Source of the DNA: Balneolia bacterium
GTDB taxonomy: Bacteria > Bacteroidota > Rhodothermia > Balneolales > Cyclonatronaceae
Assembly: GCA_022565795.1 (NCBI GenBank)
Contig: JAIUMA010000015.1
Span: forward strand, 1-61,047
DNA length: 61,047 nt
Direction of reading: 5' to 3'
Of this stretch, positions 34,157-43,600 are shown one piece after another. The notes beneath the pieces are model-generated. The model had not been told where the DNA came from. It saw nothing but the letters and a program-made list of their open reading frames with translations, and did no database searches. Made by a program: the position numbers and the translations under genes. Each line of letters begins with the position of its first letter. The first letter of the stretch is position 1.

Positions 34157-35929
34157 TTACGGAGTTTTTATCTCCCTTAAAATATCCTCAACTTCACTTA
34201 CAGTCTTACATTTTAATATATGTACGGCAGTTTTTTCCAACAACGCTAATGTGTTAAGTCGAAGCACTTTTTTAACCTGTGGAATATTAGGTGCTGACAT
34301 GCTTAATGAATCAACTCCCATACCAACTAATACGGCTGCTGCACCCGGATTGGCGGCCATTTCTCCGCATACGGAAAGAGTTGTATCATGCTCGGCGCAG
34401 GCCTTTGCGGTATGGCCGATAAGCCGAAATACAGCAGGGTGAAGTGAATTATAGTAGGAAAAGACGGCGCTGTTCCCGCGATCGGCTGCAAGTGTGTATT
34501 GAGTGAGGTCATTGGTACCGATGCTCATAAAATCTACCCAGGGCGCTATATCTGAGGCCAAAAGCGCAGCCGATGGAACTTCAATCATAACGCCAAAGTC
34601 GATTTTTGCTGCGGGATAGCCTTTCATCACCTCGTCAAACTCTCTGCGGCACTCAATTACCTCTTCCAGATTGGTAATCATGGGAACCATCACCCTTGTT
34701 TTACACGGGTATTTATGAAGGGTTTTGATAATCATTTCAAGCTGCGAGTGCAATAGTGCGCGTTTATCCAGCAGGATTCGAACGCCACGCCAGCCAAGTG
34801 CCGGATTTTCCTCCCGTGCCGAGAAGCTTGGCAGCTTATCGCCTCCCACGTCATAAAGACGCACCGTAAGTTCACTTTCACCGGCCAGCTCGGCGGAGCG
34901 TTGCAAAAAACGTATCTGATCATGTCCTTCAAAGCGGCCGTTCTCATAATCCCCGGAATCCAGAAAAAAGGCTTCGGTTCGCAGCAGGCCTATTCCTTCA
35001 GGATTAAAGCGCTTCACCCGGTCGATTTCAGCTTCCAGCTCGAGGTTTACTCTTAGCGGTACTTTATGTCCGCAGGCGGTCATTCCGGGCTCAGCATGGA
35101 GCTTCTGCTCTTCTTTACGCAGTATTTCCCGGTTTGCAATCTCTTTCTTCACGCTCTCGATGAGCGTTTCGGTTGGACTTGAAATCACAATACCCTTGTA
35201 GCCGTCGACTACGATTTCTTCACCCTGCTTCACAATTTCTGTAATGCCTTCAACCTCCAGCACAAAAGGAATGCCCAGCGACTTAGCGATGATGGAAGCA
35301 TGTGTTGTGAGCCCACCCCGCTCTGCCACAAGCCCGCCGACCTTTTTTCTGGCAAAAAGAATGATTTCAGAGGGGTTGATTTCCCGGCAGACCACGATGG
35401 TGCCTTCCTCAACCTGAACAATCATCTCCTTCTGCTGCAGATTGCTGATGAGCCGGCTTCTGATATCAACGATATCCGGAATCCGTTCCCGGAACATTCG
35501 GCTTCCCGACACCTCAAGTTTTTGTATATAGTTCCGAAATACCTGAAACACAGCTCTGTCGCCCGGCATGAGGTCGGTTCTGATTCGCTCATTAATCTCA
35601 GCTATCAGCATCGGGTCGCGCAGTACCTCCCGGTGAAATTCCAGTATAGCAGCAGAAACGCTCTGCTGCTGATCATCACCCTCCTCACCTGCGGATAACT
35701 GTGCCAGTTTCCGTGTCTCAAGCTCAACTATGCGAAGCGCTGAAACCACCTTCTGCTGTTCCTCGTTAACCTGAGAAGAGGTGATTTTACGCTGTGAGAG
35801 CACCATTCCCTGCGGATTGAAAATGAAGCTTTTCCCAACGGCCAAACCTTCGGCAGAGGCAACACCTTTGTGTAAATTGTTCTTTCCGTTTACCTCTTCT
35901 ATGATATACATGCCGGCCTCACTCTTCAT
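34157..35929 (-). CDS. ptsI: Phosphoenolpyruvate-protein phosphotransferase (PTS enzyme I)
   Basis: Transfers phosphate from PEP to HPr. At 590 residues it is full-length. The HPr-binding domain is at about 45-165. The phosphohistidine is H210 in RGGLTTHASIIAKSLGIP. The PEP-binding TIM barrel (from about 275) has GLLRTEAFFLD, RLYDVGGDKLPSF, NPALGWRGVRI, and the catalytic VCGEMAANP near the end. The start at 35929 overlaps the end of ptsH by 11 bp; an internal ATG at 35911 would leave a 7-bp gap and is also plausible. No EII component is in the window, so substrates or a regulatory role are unknown. Confidence 0.93.
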   Translation of the reverse strand: MKSEAGMYIIEEVNGKNNLHKGVASAEGLAVGKSFIFNPQGMVLSQRKITSSQVNEEQQKVVSALRIVELETRKLAQLSAGEEGDDQQQSVSAAILEFHREVLRDPMLIAEINERIRTDLMPGDRAVFQVFRNYIQKLEVSGSRMFRERIPDIVDIRSRLISNLQQKEMIVQVEEGTIVVCREINPSEIILFARKKVGGLVAERGGLTTHASIIAKSLGIPFVLEVEGITEIVKQGEEIVVDGYKGIVISSPTETLIESVKKEIANREILRKEEQKLHAEPGMTACGHKVPLRVNLELEAEIDRVKRFNPEGIGLLRTEAFFLDSGDYENGRFEGHDQIRFLQRSAELAGESELTVRLYDVGGDKLPSFSAREENPALGWRGVRILLDKRALLHSQLEMIIKTLHKYPCKTRVMVPMITNLEEVIECRREFDEVMKGYPAAKIDFGVMIEVPSAALLASDIAPWVDFMSIGTNDLTQYTLAADRGNSAVFSYYNSLHPAVFRLIGHTAKACAEHDTTLSVCGEMAANPGAAAVLVGMGVDSLSMSAPNIPQVKKVLRLNTLALLEKTAVHILKCKTVSEVEDILREIKTP

Positions 35930-36194
35930 CCATCATGCCAAAGCCGTCTTCAAAAAGCCTCAGGATCTCTTTCATAGCCTCTTTTTCATCTTCCCCGTCC
36001 AGCTCGATCTCCAGCTTTGCACCCTGCTCCGCTGCAAGCGTAAGCACACCAAGAATGCTCTTCGCATTGATTCGGTATCCATGAGAGTGGATGTGAAAAT
36101 CGGATTTAAATTTTGCGGCTGTTTTCACCAGCAGCGAAGCCGGACGTGCATGAATACCCGACGGATTTATGACTTCTACACTCTTTTTAATCAT
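35919..36194 (-). CDS. ptsH: Phosphocarrier protein HPr
   Basis: A 91-residue PTS carrier. The phosphorylated His is H15 in NPSGIHARPAS. Ser46 sits in NAKSILGVL, the site used by HPr kinase in bacteria that have it. The C-terminal FEDGFGMMDEE extends slightly beyond the usual 85-88 residues and overlaps the ptsI start. It is first in the operon ptsH-ptsI-isomerase. The 292-bp gap to the divergent gatC has no promoter I can call with confidence. Confidence 0.93.
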   Translation of the reverse strand: MIKKSVEVINPSGIHARPASLLVKTAAKFKSDFHIHSHGYRINAKSILGVLTLAAEQGAKLEIELDGEDEKEAMKEILRLFEDGFGMMDEE

Positions 36195-36486
36195 CTCTTA
36201 TTTTTTCACTGCCAGTATTTTTAAGTCGAACGATAGCCTGTTATCAGTAAATACTAAAATCCTGATCGATTTTGAAGTGATTTTTATCATATTCTCCGTT
36301 TTTATTGAAATAGTTTTTCCAGCGTTAAACTCGGCTTTTGTTTCCCAAGAGCTCAATAGAGCAGAATATATACTGAAGTAGTAATTTTTCGGCAGAAAAC
36401 TTATTTTAAGGCTTCATTTCTCACATTTTTGTGAACAATACGAGAGTGAGAAACTCCAACCTACAACCCTTGGCAAAATTTCATTT

Positions 36487-36774
36487 ATGTCCATCTCCCG
36501 TGAAGAAGTCCTGTATGTAGCTAATCTGGCCCGGCTGCGTCTCAGTGAGGAAGAAACTGAAATGCTTTCCAAAGACATGAACCGGATTCTCGAATACATG
36601 GAGCTTCTTAATCAGATTGACACCACCAATGTTGAGCCACTGGAGCACGTAATCGAAGTGGCGCAATCTCTGCGCAAAGACGAGCCCAAGCCTCCGCTCG
36701 ACCACGAAGATGCCCTCAAAAATGCTCCGGACGCTGATACAGACTACTTCCGCGTTCCCCGCGTAATCGAATAA
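36487..36774 (+). CDS. gatC: Asp/Glu-tRNA amidotransferase subunit C
   Basis: A 95-residue subunit that stabilises GatA-GatB, the enzyme converting Glu-tRNA(Gln) to Gln-tRNA(Gln). The opening SREEVLYVANLARLRLSEEE and the ending DEPKPPLDHEDALKNAPDAD followed by YFRVPRVIE are diagnostic. gatA and gatB are not adjacent, as is common in Bacteroidota relatives. It lies 22 bp before a YfhO-like gene on the same strand. Confidence 0.94.
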   Translation: MSISREEVLYVANLARLRLSEEETEMLSKDMNRILEYMELLNQIDTTNVEPLEHVIEVAQSLRKDEPKPPLDHEDALKNAPDADTDYFRVPRVIE

Positions 36775-36796
36775 AGAATCTCATTGACCTCCTTTT

Positions 36797-39316
36797 ATGG
36801 CCTCCAGGAAAAAAAGCCGGAAACCGGACCGTTCACCCTCAAGGCCATTGTCGGCCTGGGATAATATTCCCAAAAAATATCAGCACCTGATTTGCCTCGG
36901 CTTCCTGTTGATTATGCCGCTGTTTCAGTATGGTGATGTCATCATTGGTGATCAGCGCTTCTTTTCCCCGGATATCGTGCAGTGGCGGGCAAGCGCTGAA
37001 TCCATCATAGAGCATCGTGAAACTTATGGAGAAGAGCCATTGTGGTCGGAGAACATGTTTTCAGGCATGCCGGCCTTTATCGTATCATACATGCGAAGCG
37101 TCCCCCATGTTGATCAGGTCTTCACATGGCTGGCCCCGATTTTTCCGGCTGCAGCGCTCTGGGTGATGCTAATCGGAGTCTACCTTTTCCTTTTGAGGCT
37201 CAAGCTGCATCCGCTGGCCGCAACTATTGGCGCGCTTCTGATTGCTTTCACGACCTACATGCCGATAATTGTTGGAGCCGGTCATAACGCGAAGGTCTAC
37301 GCGCTGGCGTTCATTCCCTGGATGTTCTACGGCTACATGATGCTCACACGATCTTCCAAAACATTACTGGGACTTGGTATTTTCGCCCTGGCGACCACGC
37401 TGGAGCTCAGAGCAGGTCATCCTCAGGTCACTTACTTCTTCCTATATCTGTTTGCTTTCTGGTGGATTTACGATACCTGGCAGGCGCATAAGGCGCAAAA
37501 ACTCCCGTCCTGGCTCAAAAAAACCGGACTCATTGCGGCTGCAGGACTTCTCGCACTTGCGGCCAACATCCAGCCCTACTGGAGCATTTATGAATACTCT
37601 CCTTACAGTATTCGGGGTGGTTCAGCCATAGCCGAAACGCAGAGCGGCCTCGATCTTGACTACGCTATGGCATGGTCACACGGTTGGTTCGAGCTTACGA
37701 CCCTGGCCGTTCCCGGAATTCAGGGTGGCAGCTCTTCCGACAATCTCTATTGGGGACCCAAAGTGATGACCAGCGGCCCTCATTATCTGGGCGCCATTGC
37801 AGTTCTGCTTATCCTCATCGCTCTTTTTAACGTGAAAAGCGGACTGAAGTGGGTCTTCCTGTCGGGCGCGATTTTATCCATGCTTTTTGCATTGGGTGAA
37901 AACTTCCTTGGCTTCAACAAGCTCTTTTTCGACTACATGCCCTTGTTCAATAAGTTCAGGGCACCGGAAAAATGGCTGATGGTCACCACATTCAGCTTTA
38001 ACGTGCTGGCAGCTATGGGCGCAAACTGGCTGTTCACCTCCGAAAAGGAGAATACCGCAGCCTCCCTTCGTAAAATTGACTGGCCGGCCGGGCTGGCAGT
38101 TGCAATTGGCGTGATTCTACTCATTTTAGCAGGAAGCTCATTAAGCTACGATAAGCCGGGTGAGCGTCAGCAGATTGCTCAGCAGGTCGCTCAGCAAAAT
38201 CAGGTAAGCGCAGACGACCCGAGGGTGATGGAAGTTGCAAATAACTTCCTGGCCGAAATCCGCGCTGAGCGTGAGTCTCTGGCCCAGTCTGATATCCTCC
38301 GCTATCTGTTTTTTGTCGGAATCGGCATCATACTTATAGGAGCCTTCATTCTTGCAAAAATACCGGCTTTTGTTGCCGCTGCCGCCATCATACTTCTTCT
38401 TGCCATCGACCTCATAGGCGTAGGCAACCGCTACATACCTGATTCCAGCAAGATCGATGCTTCCATAAATCAGACCGATTTCATGGAACGCCAGCGTTCA
38501 GGCTATCACGACTTCATACAGCAGCAAATGAGCGGCATGGATTACCCGTACCGCGTTTTCCCGATTGATCAGAATCCGTTCAATAACGCCATTCCATCCT
38601 ACTTCTATCCGTCGGTTGGCGGCTATACCGGAGCCAAGATGAGCCGTTACCAGGATGCGATTGACAATGCTTTTTTCGGTGGCCCCGCGGGCATCAATTT
38701 CGGGCTTCTGGATATGCTTAATGTTCGCTATATGACCGTCCGACAGGATTACGGCCTTCCGGGTTATGAAGTCATTTATCAGCAGAGTGATGGCATTGTG
38801 CTGGAAAACAGAAACGTACTCCCTAAAGTCTTTTTCCCTGAAAGCGTTCGTTCTGCCTCGAGCCCTGCAGCGTCGCTCGACTTTATCTCAGCAGGCAGAT
38901 TTGATGCACTTTCGGAGTCAGTGCTTGAAAAGGAGAACTTGCTCGAGCACAGTGCCGACAGCGGAGCGGAGTTCCTGATCACAACGTACAATGCCAGAAA
39001 TATTCATTTCACAGTGAACAAGAATGAAGCCGGATATATAGCCATCAGCGAGATGTACTATCCCGCGGGCTGGACAGCAACCGTGAACGGTGAAGAGACC
39101 GATATCTTTGCCATGAACTTCCTTCTTCGCGGAATCCACTTACCGGCTGGTGAGCATGAGGTTCAGCTTGAGTTTGCTCCGGCTTCGCATACAGTCGGCT
39201 CGGCGCTTTCCTGGTTATTCAACCTTTTTATCCTCGGTTTGCTTGGTTTTGGTTTCTATAAGAGCCGAAGCCTTCCAGCCAATGGGGAGGAAAAACCTGA
39301 ATCAGAGTCCGCTTGA
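36797..39316 (+). CDS. YfhO-family large membrane protein
   Basis: An 839-residue inner-membrane protein with about twelve helices in the first 545 residues, beginning LICLGFLLIMPLFQYGDVI, then a soluble beta-rich periplasmic domain (about 555-800) and a last helix. The segments WSENMFSGMPAF and AVPGIQGGSS and the later GYTGAKMSRYQDA match the YfhO/GT-C-like family, whose members are thought to transfer sugars from polyprenyl carriers (B. subtilis YfhO glycosylates lipoteichoic acid). The start ATG at 36797 has no strong SD. Its stop overlaps the TTG start of the next glycosyltransferase (TTGA), so the two are likely partners. Confidence 0.82.
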   Translation: MASRKKSRKPDRSPSRPLSAWDNIPKKYQHLICLGFLLIMPLFQYGDVIIGDQRFFSPDIVQWRASAESIIEHRETYGEEPLWSENMFSGMPAFIVSYMRSVPHVDQVFTWLAPIFPAAALWVMLIGVYLFLLRLKLHPLAATIGALLIAFTTYMPIIVGAGHNAKVYALAFIPWMFYGYMMLTRSSKTLLGLGIFALATTLELRAGHPQVTYFFLYLFAFWWIYDTWQAHKAQKLPSWLKKTGLIAAAGLLALAANIQPYWSIYEYSPYSIRGGSAIAETQSGLDLDYAMAWSHGWFELTTLAVPGIQGGSSSDNLYWGPKVMTSGPHYLGAIAVLLILIALFNVKSGLKWVFLSGAILSMLFALGENFLGFNKLFFDYMPLFNKFRAPEKWLMVTTFSFNVLAAMGANWLFTSEKENTAASLRKIDWPAGLAVAIGVILLILAGSSLSYDKPGERQQIAQQVAQQNQVSADDPRVMEVANNFLAEIRAERESLAQSDILRYLFFVGIGIILIGAFILAKIPAFVAAAAIILLLAIDLIGVGNRYIPDSSKIDASINQTDFMERQRSGYHDFIQQQMSGMDYPYRVFPIDQNPFNNAIPSYFYPSVGGYTGAKMSRYQDAIDNAFFGGPAGINFGLLDMLNVRYMTVRQDYGLPGYEVIYQQSDGIVLENRNVLPKVFFPESVRSASSPAASLDFISAGRFDALSESVLEKENLLEHSADSGAEFLITTYNARNIHFTVNKNEAGYIAISEMYYPAGWTATVNGEETDIFAMNFLLRGIHLPAGEHEVQLEFAPASHTVGSALSWLFNLFILGLLGFGFYKSRSLPANGEEKPESESA

Positions 39317-40653
39317 AGCGTGTGCTCATCATAACGTACTACTGGCCGCCTTCGGGCGGATCAGGCGTGCAGCGCTGGCTCAAGTACAGCAAATACCTGC
39401 CGGAACACGGCTGGCAGCCGATCATCTATACGCCGGAGAATCCCGAGGCACCGGCATCAGATGAAAGCCTGCTCAATGAGATTGCCGAAGAGATTGAAAT
39501 AATTAAACGACCCATTCTCGAGCCCTATGGCTGGTATAAGTGGATTACCGGACGCAAGGAATCCGTTAATGTAGGATTCACTCGTACCGAGACTGGCTCA
39601 CCCGAGAGCCGGCTTGAGCGGATTTCACGATGGATTCGTGGCAATTTCTTCATCCCCGACGCCCGCAAATTCTGGATCAGACCTTCCGTGCGCTTTCTTT
39701 CAGGCTACCTCAAAGACGCCCCTGTAGATGCCATCATCAGTACGGGGCCGCCCCACTCTATGCATCTGATTGCGATGAGGCTCGCAAGGCACACGAAACT
39801 TCCCTGGATAGCTGACTTCCGCGACCCGTGGACCGGAATCGATTTTTACAATGATCTTCTCCTTACAAAACAGGCCGACAGACGACACCGTAAGCTGGAG
39901 AAAACCGTTCTTGAGACGGCCTCTTCAGTTATAACCGTCAGCGATCAAATTCGTCAGGAGTTGGCATCAAAAGGTGCGGGTACTGAAAAAGTTGTGGTTG
40001 TCCCGAACGGATTTGATCCCGCAGATTTCGAAGACATCAAGAGTATCGAATCGTCCACTGATGCCTTCACCCTGGTCCACACCGGCTCTCTCGTGCCGTC
40101 GCGTAATCCTGAAGCACTGTGGAAAGCGCTTGGAAGAATGTGCAGCCAAAATCCTGCGTTCAGTGAAAAGCTCCATATTAAGCTCATGGGAAGCACGGAC
40201 GGAAGTGTCATTCAGTCGCTTCGAAAATACAAGCTGTACGAAAAGGCTGAAATCATTCCGTACCTGCCCCATGCCGAGGCTATCAGGGAGTCGCTTTCGG
40301 CGTCTGTGCTGCTTTTGCTCATCAACAATACGCCAAACGCGGAAGGCTTTTTGTCGGGCAAGGTTTTTGAATACCTGGCGATGGGCAAGCCTGTTTTATG
40401 CATCGGTCCGGAAGAGGGTGATGCAGCCCGGCTGCTAAACGAAACCAACGCAGGCAAAACCGCAGGTTTCGATAATGATGAGCAGGCAGAGCGCATTCTC
40501 ACTTCCTGGTTCGATGCCATGCAGCAGGACCTGAAGCCCCTCAGCCCGGACACCTCTGCCATAAGCCGCTACTCGAGAAAAGAGCAGGCAGGCTCAATTG
40601 CAAAGCTTCTTGACGGCCTTTCAGTCAATCAGAGGGATGTTCAGGGGCGTTAA
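39313..40653 (+). CDS. Glycosyltransferase, GT4 family
   Basis: A 446-residue GT-B enzyme. The N-terminus RVLIITYYWPPSGGSGVQRW (3-22) with its Gly-rich acceptor loop is typical of GT4 proteins from polysaccharide clusters. The donor half holds PNGFDPADFE (about 236-245), LVHTGSLVPSRNPEALWKAL, and SGKVFEYLAMGKPVLCIGPE (about 349-368) with the EX7E-like Glu. The start is TTG in a TTGA overlap with the YfhO-like gene. Its last 33 bp overlap the end of the opposing GT2-GH gene. Sugar and acceptor are unknown. Confidence 0.88.
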   Translation: MKRVLIITYYWPPSGGSGVQRWLKYSKYLPEHGWQPIIYTPENPEAPASDESLLNEIAEEIEIIKRPILEPYGWYKWITGRKESVNVGFTRTETGSPESRLERISRWIRGNFFIPDARKFWIRPSVRFLSGYLKDAPVDAIISTGPPHSMHLIAMRLARHTKLPWIADFRDPWTGIDFYNDLLLTKQADRRHRKLEKTVLETASSVITVSDQIRQELASKGAGTEKVVVVPNGFDPADFEDIKSIESSTDAFTLVHTGSLVPSRNPEALWKALGRMCSQNPAFSEKLHIKLMGSTDGSVIQSLRKYKLYEKAEIIPYLPHAEAIRESLSASVLLLLINNTPNAEGFLSGKVFEYLAMGKPVLCIGPEEGDAARLLNETNAGKTAGFDNDEQAERILTSWFDAMQQDLKPLSPDTSAISRYSRKEQAGSIAKLLDGLSVNQRDVQGR

Positions 40654-43600
40654 GTCTGTGGCTATTTCCTGACCGTCAGATACGGTTAATAAAAGCCTGA
40701 AGTACTCATGATTTTGGGGAATCCTCAGTCTCAGATTCGGGCCGCTGTGAATATCCCGTACGGCAAGATAGTTTCCATTCTCATCGGTTTTCACCAGAGA
40801 CCATTCGAAGCTGAAACCATCCAGCGAGCTACCGTTTACCCAGCCCTCATCTTCATCATAGAGCTTGGCGTAATAGTCAAGAAAATTACCCGAATGTACC
40901 GCTAAAGCAGGCTTCAGAATCCTGATATGTTTATTGGCAGCAATCGCCTCTGTATCATTCAGGTATTCCTTAAGCTGGAAATACTCCGCTCTTGCTCTGC
41001 CTTTTCGGTCAATGATTCCGTCGAACGTCAGCTTATTGCTTTCATGCTGATCCTGCCATGAGGTCACAAAAAACGGTCTTCCGTTACTTCCTCCCATTGG
41101 ATGAACCAGCGTTTGCGCATTGATTTCACTGAACACATACGGTTTTTCGGACTCTTTAAAGTAGCGCACAATCCAGTCGAGATGCTCAGTCTCTTTAACG
41201 GTCAACCCAAAATAATCGAGACCGTCTACGTTATCGTACAGGAGCTGTGAATGATAAAGCGAAAGCAGATTGACCTCAAGATTTAGGATAATCGGCCTTG
41301 ATGAATCGAGCTTTTTTATGTCTGCAATGAGATTGTTCAGCCAGATAATATACGCCCGATTCTGATGCAGTAGCTCCGGCTTGTGGAAGAAGTCTTTCTG
41401 ATTGTATAAGACATCATTCTGGATATTCCAGGATGAAATATGCGGCTTGTCCTTATGCTGCTTTACCTCGCGCACGATGGATTCATGAAGCTTTTCTGCT
41501 CTTTCGGCATCATAAAGGAAATCAATCGATGATGAAACCCAAAAACCATAGGAAACATCGAGGTTAAACTCACGGGAAATGTTCAGGATATTATGCACAT
41601 AAATCGAATTCCCGGTAATTTTGATGGTATCAAAGCCAAGATTGGTGATGCGCTCAAAGTCTTCCATGAGCTTACGGCGGCTCAGCACGTGGTAATTTCT
41701 TCTCCACTGATTGCTGTACTTCAGGTTGATACCTTTCGTACCTTCCAGTGAGCTTCTTTCCGAACTGCTAACCTCGTTTTCATCCCCGTTCTCACTGTTT
41801 GTTTCGGAGTCCGGATTGCTGTTCAGATTTCCGGAATAACCGGATGAATCGGACTCCAGATTGCTTCCGGACCTCAGCGTATCGCTTCTTAGAGCAGGGA
41901 ATGCAGAAAACACGTAATCCGGCACTTCTTTACTTCTGAATGAGCTCTTGATTACATCACTTTTGGGGATCGTCCAGTCCAGGTAGCCATCAGGCTCCAT
42001 GCCTTCGGGCCAGTTTTTATCGACGCTGCTGTTGAAGTAAACAACCGATTTAATCTCGCTGAAGTTATTTTCTATAGCATCGAACGCATTTTCAACCCAG
42101 CTGCTTTGATCGCTGCCACCGCGAAGTGTACCAAACTCGGCGATTACTACCGGCGTAAGCGGCAGGTCTCTAAGCACATTGTGATATGGCTGATACAGCT
42201 GTCTGAAGTCATACCAGCTTCCGCCTTCGCTAAATGTGCCGTAATCCAGAATATTGAGCCCAATCCAGTCGACGTACTCTCTGCCCGGATAGGCTGCGAG
42301 CATATTCTCAGGTTTCCACGGATTCCATATCCAGATTACGTTGTGCGCTTCACGCTCCTTGAAAATCTCGTACGCATGAATCCAAGCGGCTCTGAACTTC
42401 GGTCCGGCCTCGTCACCCGACATATACCACGGATAGAATGGATTATCGAACTCATGGGCGAATCTCAGAAATACCGGACGATCCAAATCACGGAGTTTAT
42501 CGGCAAATTCGCCAATGAATGAGTCGAAAAAGCCCTCAGCGATAAGGTCGTAGACGTGATCATCCTCTTCGATCTGATTTTCGAACGTATTCAGCCAGGG
42601 CTCCCAGGTAATCATCGGAATAGAATGATTAATGTAGATGGAGTCAACCATTGCGGCTGGAAACTGTTCGTCTAAATCTTTATCCCATGCCAGATAAAAC
42701 GAGATAATGTCGAAGTTTTCATCAATCTCATCTGATATGTTCCGCACGATTTCCAGACTCGTAATACCGTCATCAAACTCAGGGGCAAAAATTCCGATAT
42801 AGTTAATCACATTTTTCTCCTGCGGCTCGGCCTGCACACCTTCCCACTTCACATATTCGGCTTGGTAATAAAACCCAATAGCGATGGCTGAAATCAAAAT
42901 CACCAGAGGTAAAGCGGCCTTTTGCCAGGTTGAGAACATCATATACTTCCCTGTGGTTACAATGGTTTTCTTTGGCTCTGGGAACTCAAAGGTTGGCTTC
43001 ACCGGCTTGGGCTTTTCGAAGGCAAAGACCAGCGTGTAGAACATAAATCCGGCGTTCAGGAGCGCAAAGCCGGACATAAACATTGAAAATGGCGTCAGGT
43101 CAATTGACAACCCATAGAAGATAGCGACTATTGAAATAACACCTACGATGATATTTGGCATGAGGATAATCCAGCTTGTCCGCTCATTATCCTCCTTCGG
43201 TGTAGGCAAATAAGGGACCTTCTTCCTGATGATGGTATAAACAAAGCCAATCACAAAAATCCACCAGGTGCAGGCCTGAAGCAGGCCACCCAGAAAGTGG
43301 GTTCCCCACTCGCTTTTGTGCATCACCCATCGCTGCACAAAAAGCCGAATTGCCAGAACGGAGGCCAGAACGGGTGTCACAATAAAACCAAAGTTGATAA
43401 TATTCCCCTTCCAGGGAGTAGCTGCAGCAAAAAGCGAGATGATAGGAATAAGCAGACAGATCAGAACCACCAGTCCTGATAAGTAATGAAGGGGCAAAAT
43501 CCCGAAATGAATACGCTGTCGCCAGGTAAACTTGCTGAAGAGCTTCGGTAATACAGAAACCAGCAGTTCAAGCGTTCCTCTCGACCATTTCAGCTGCTGC

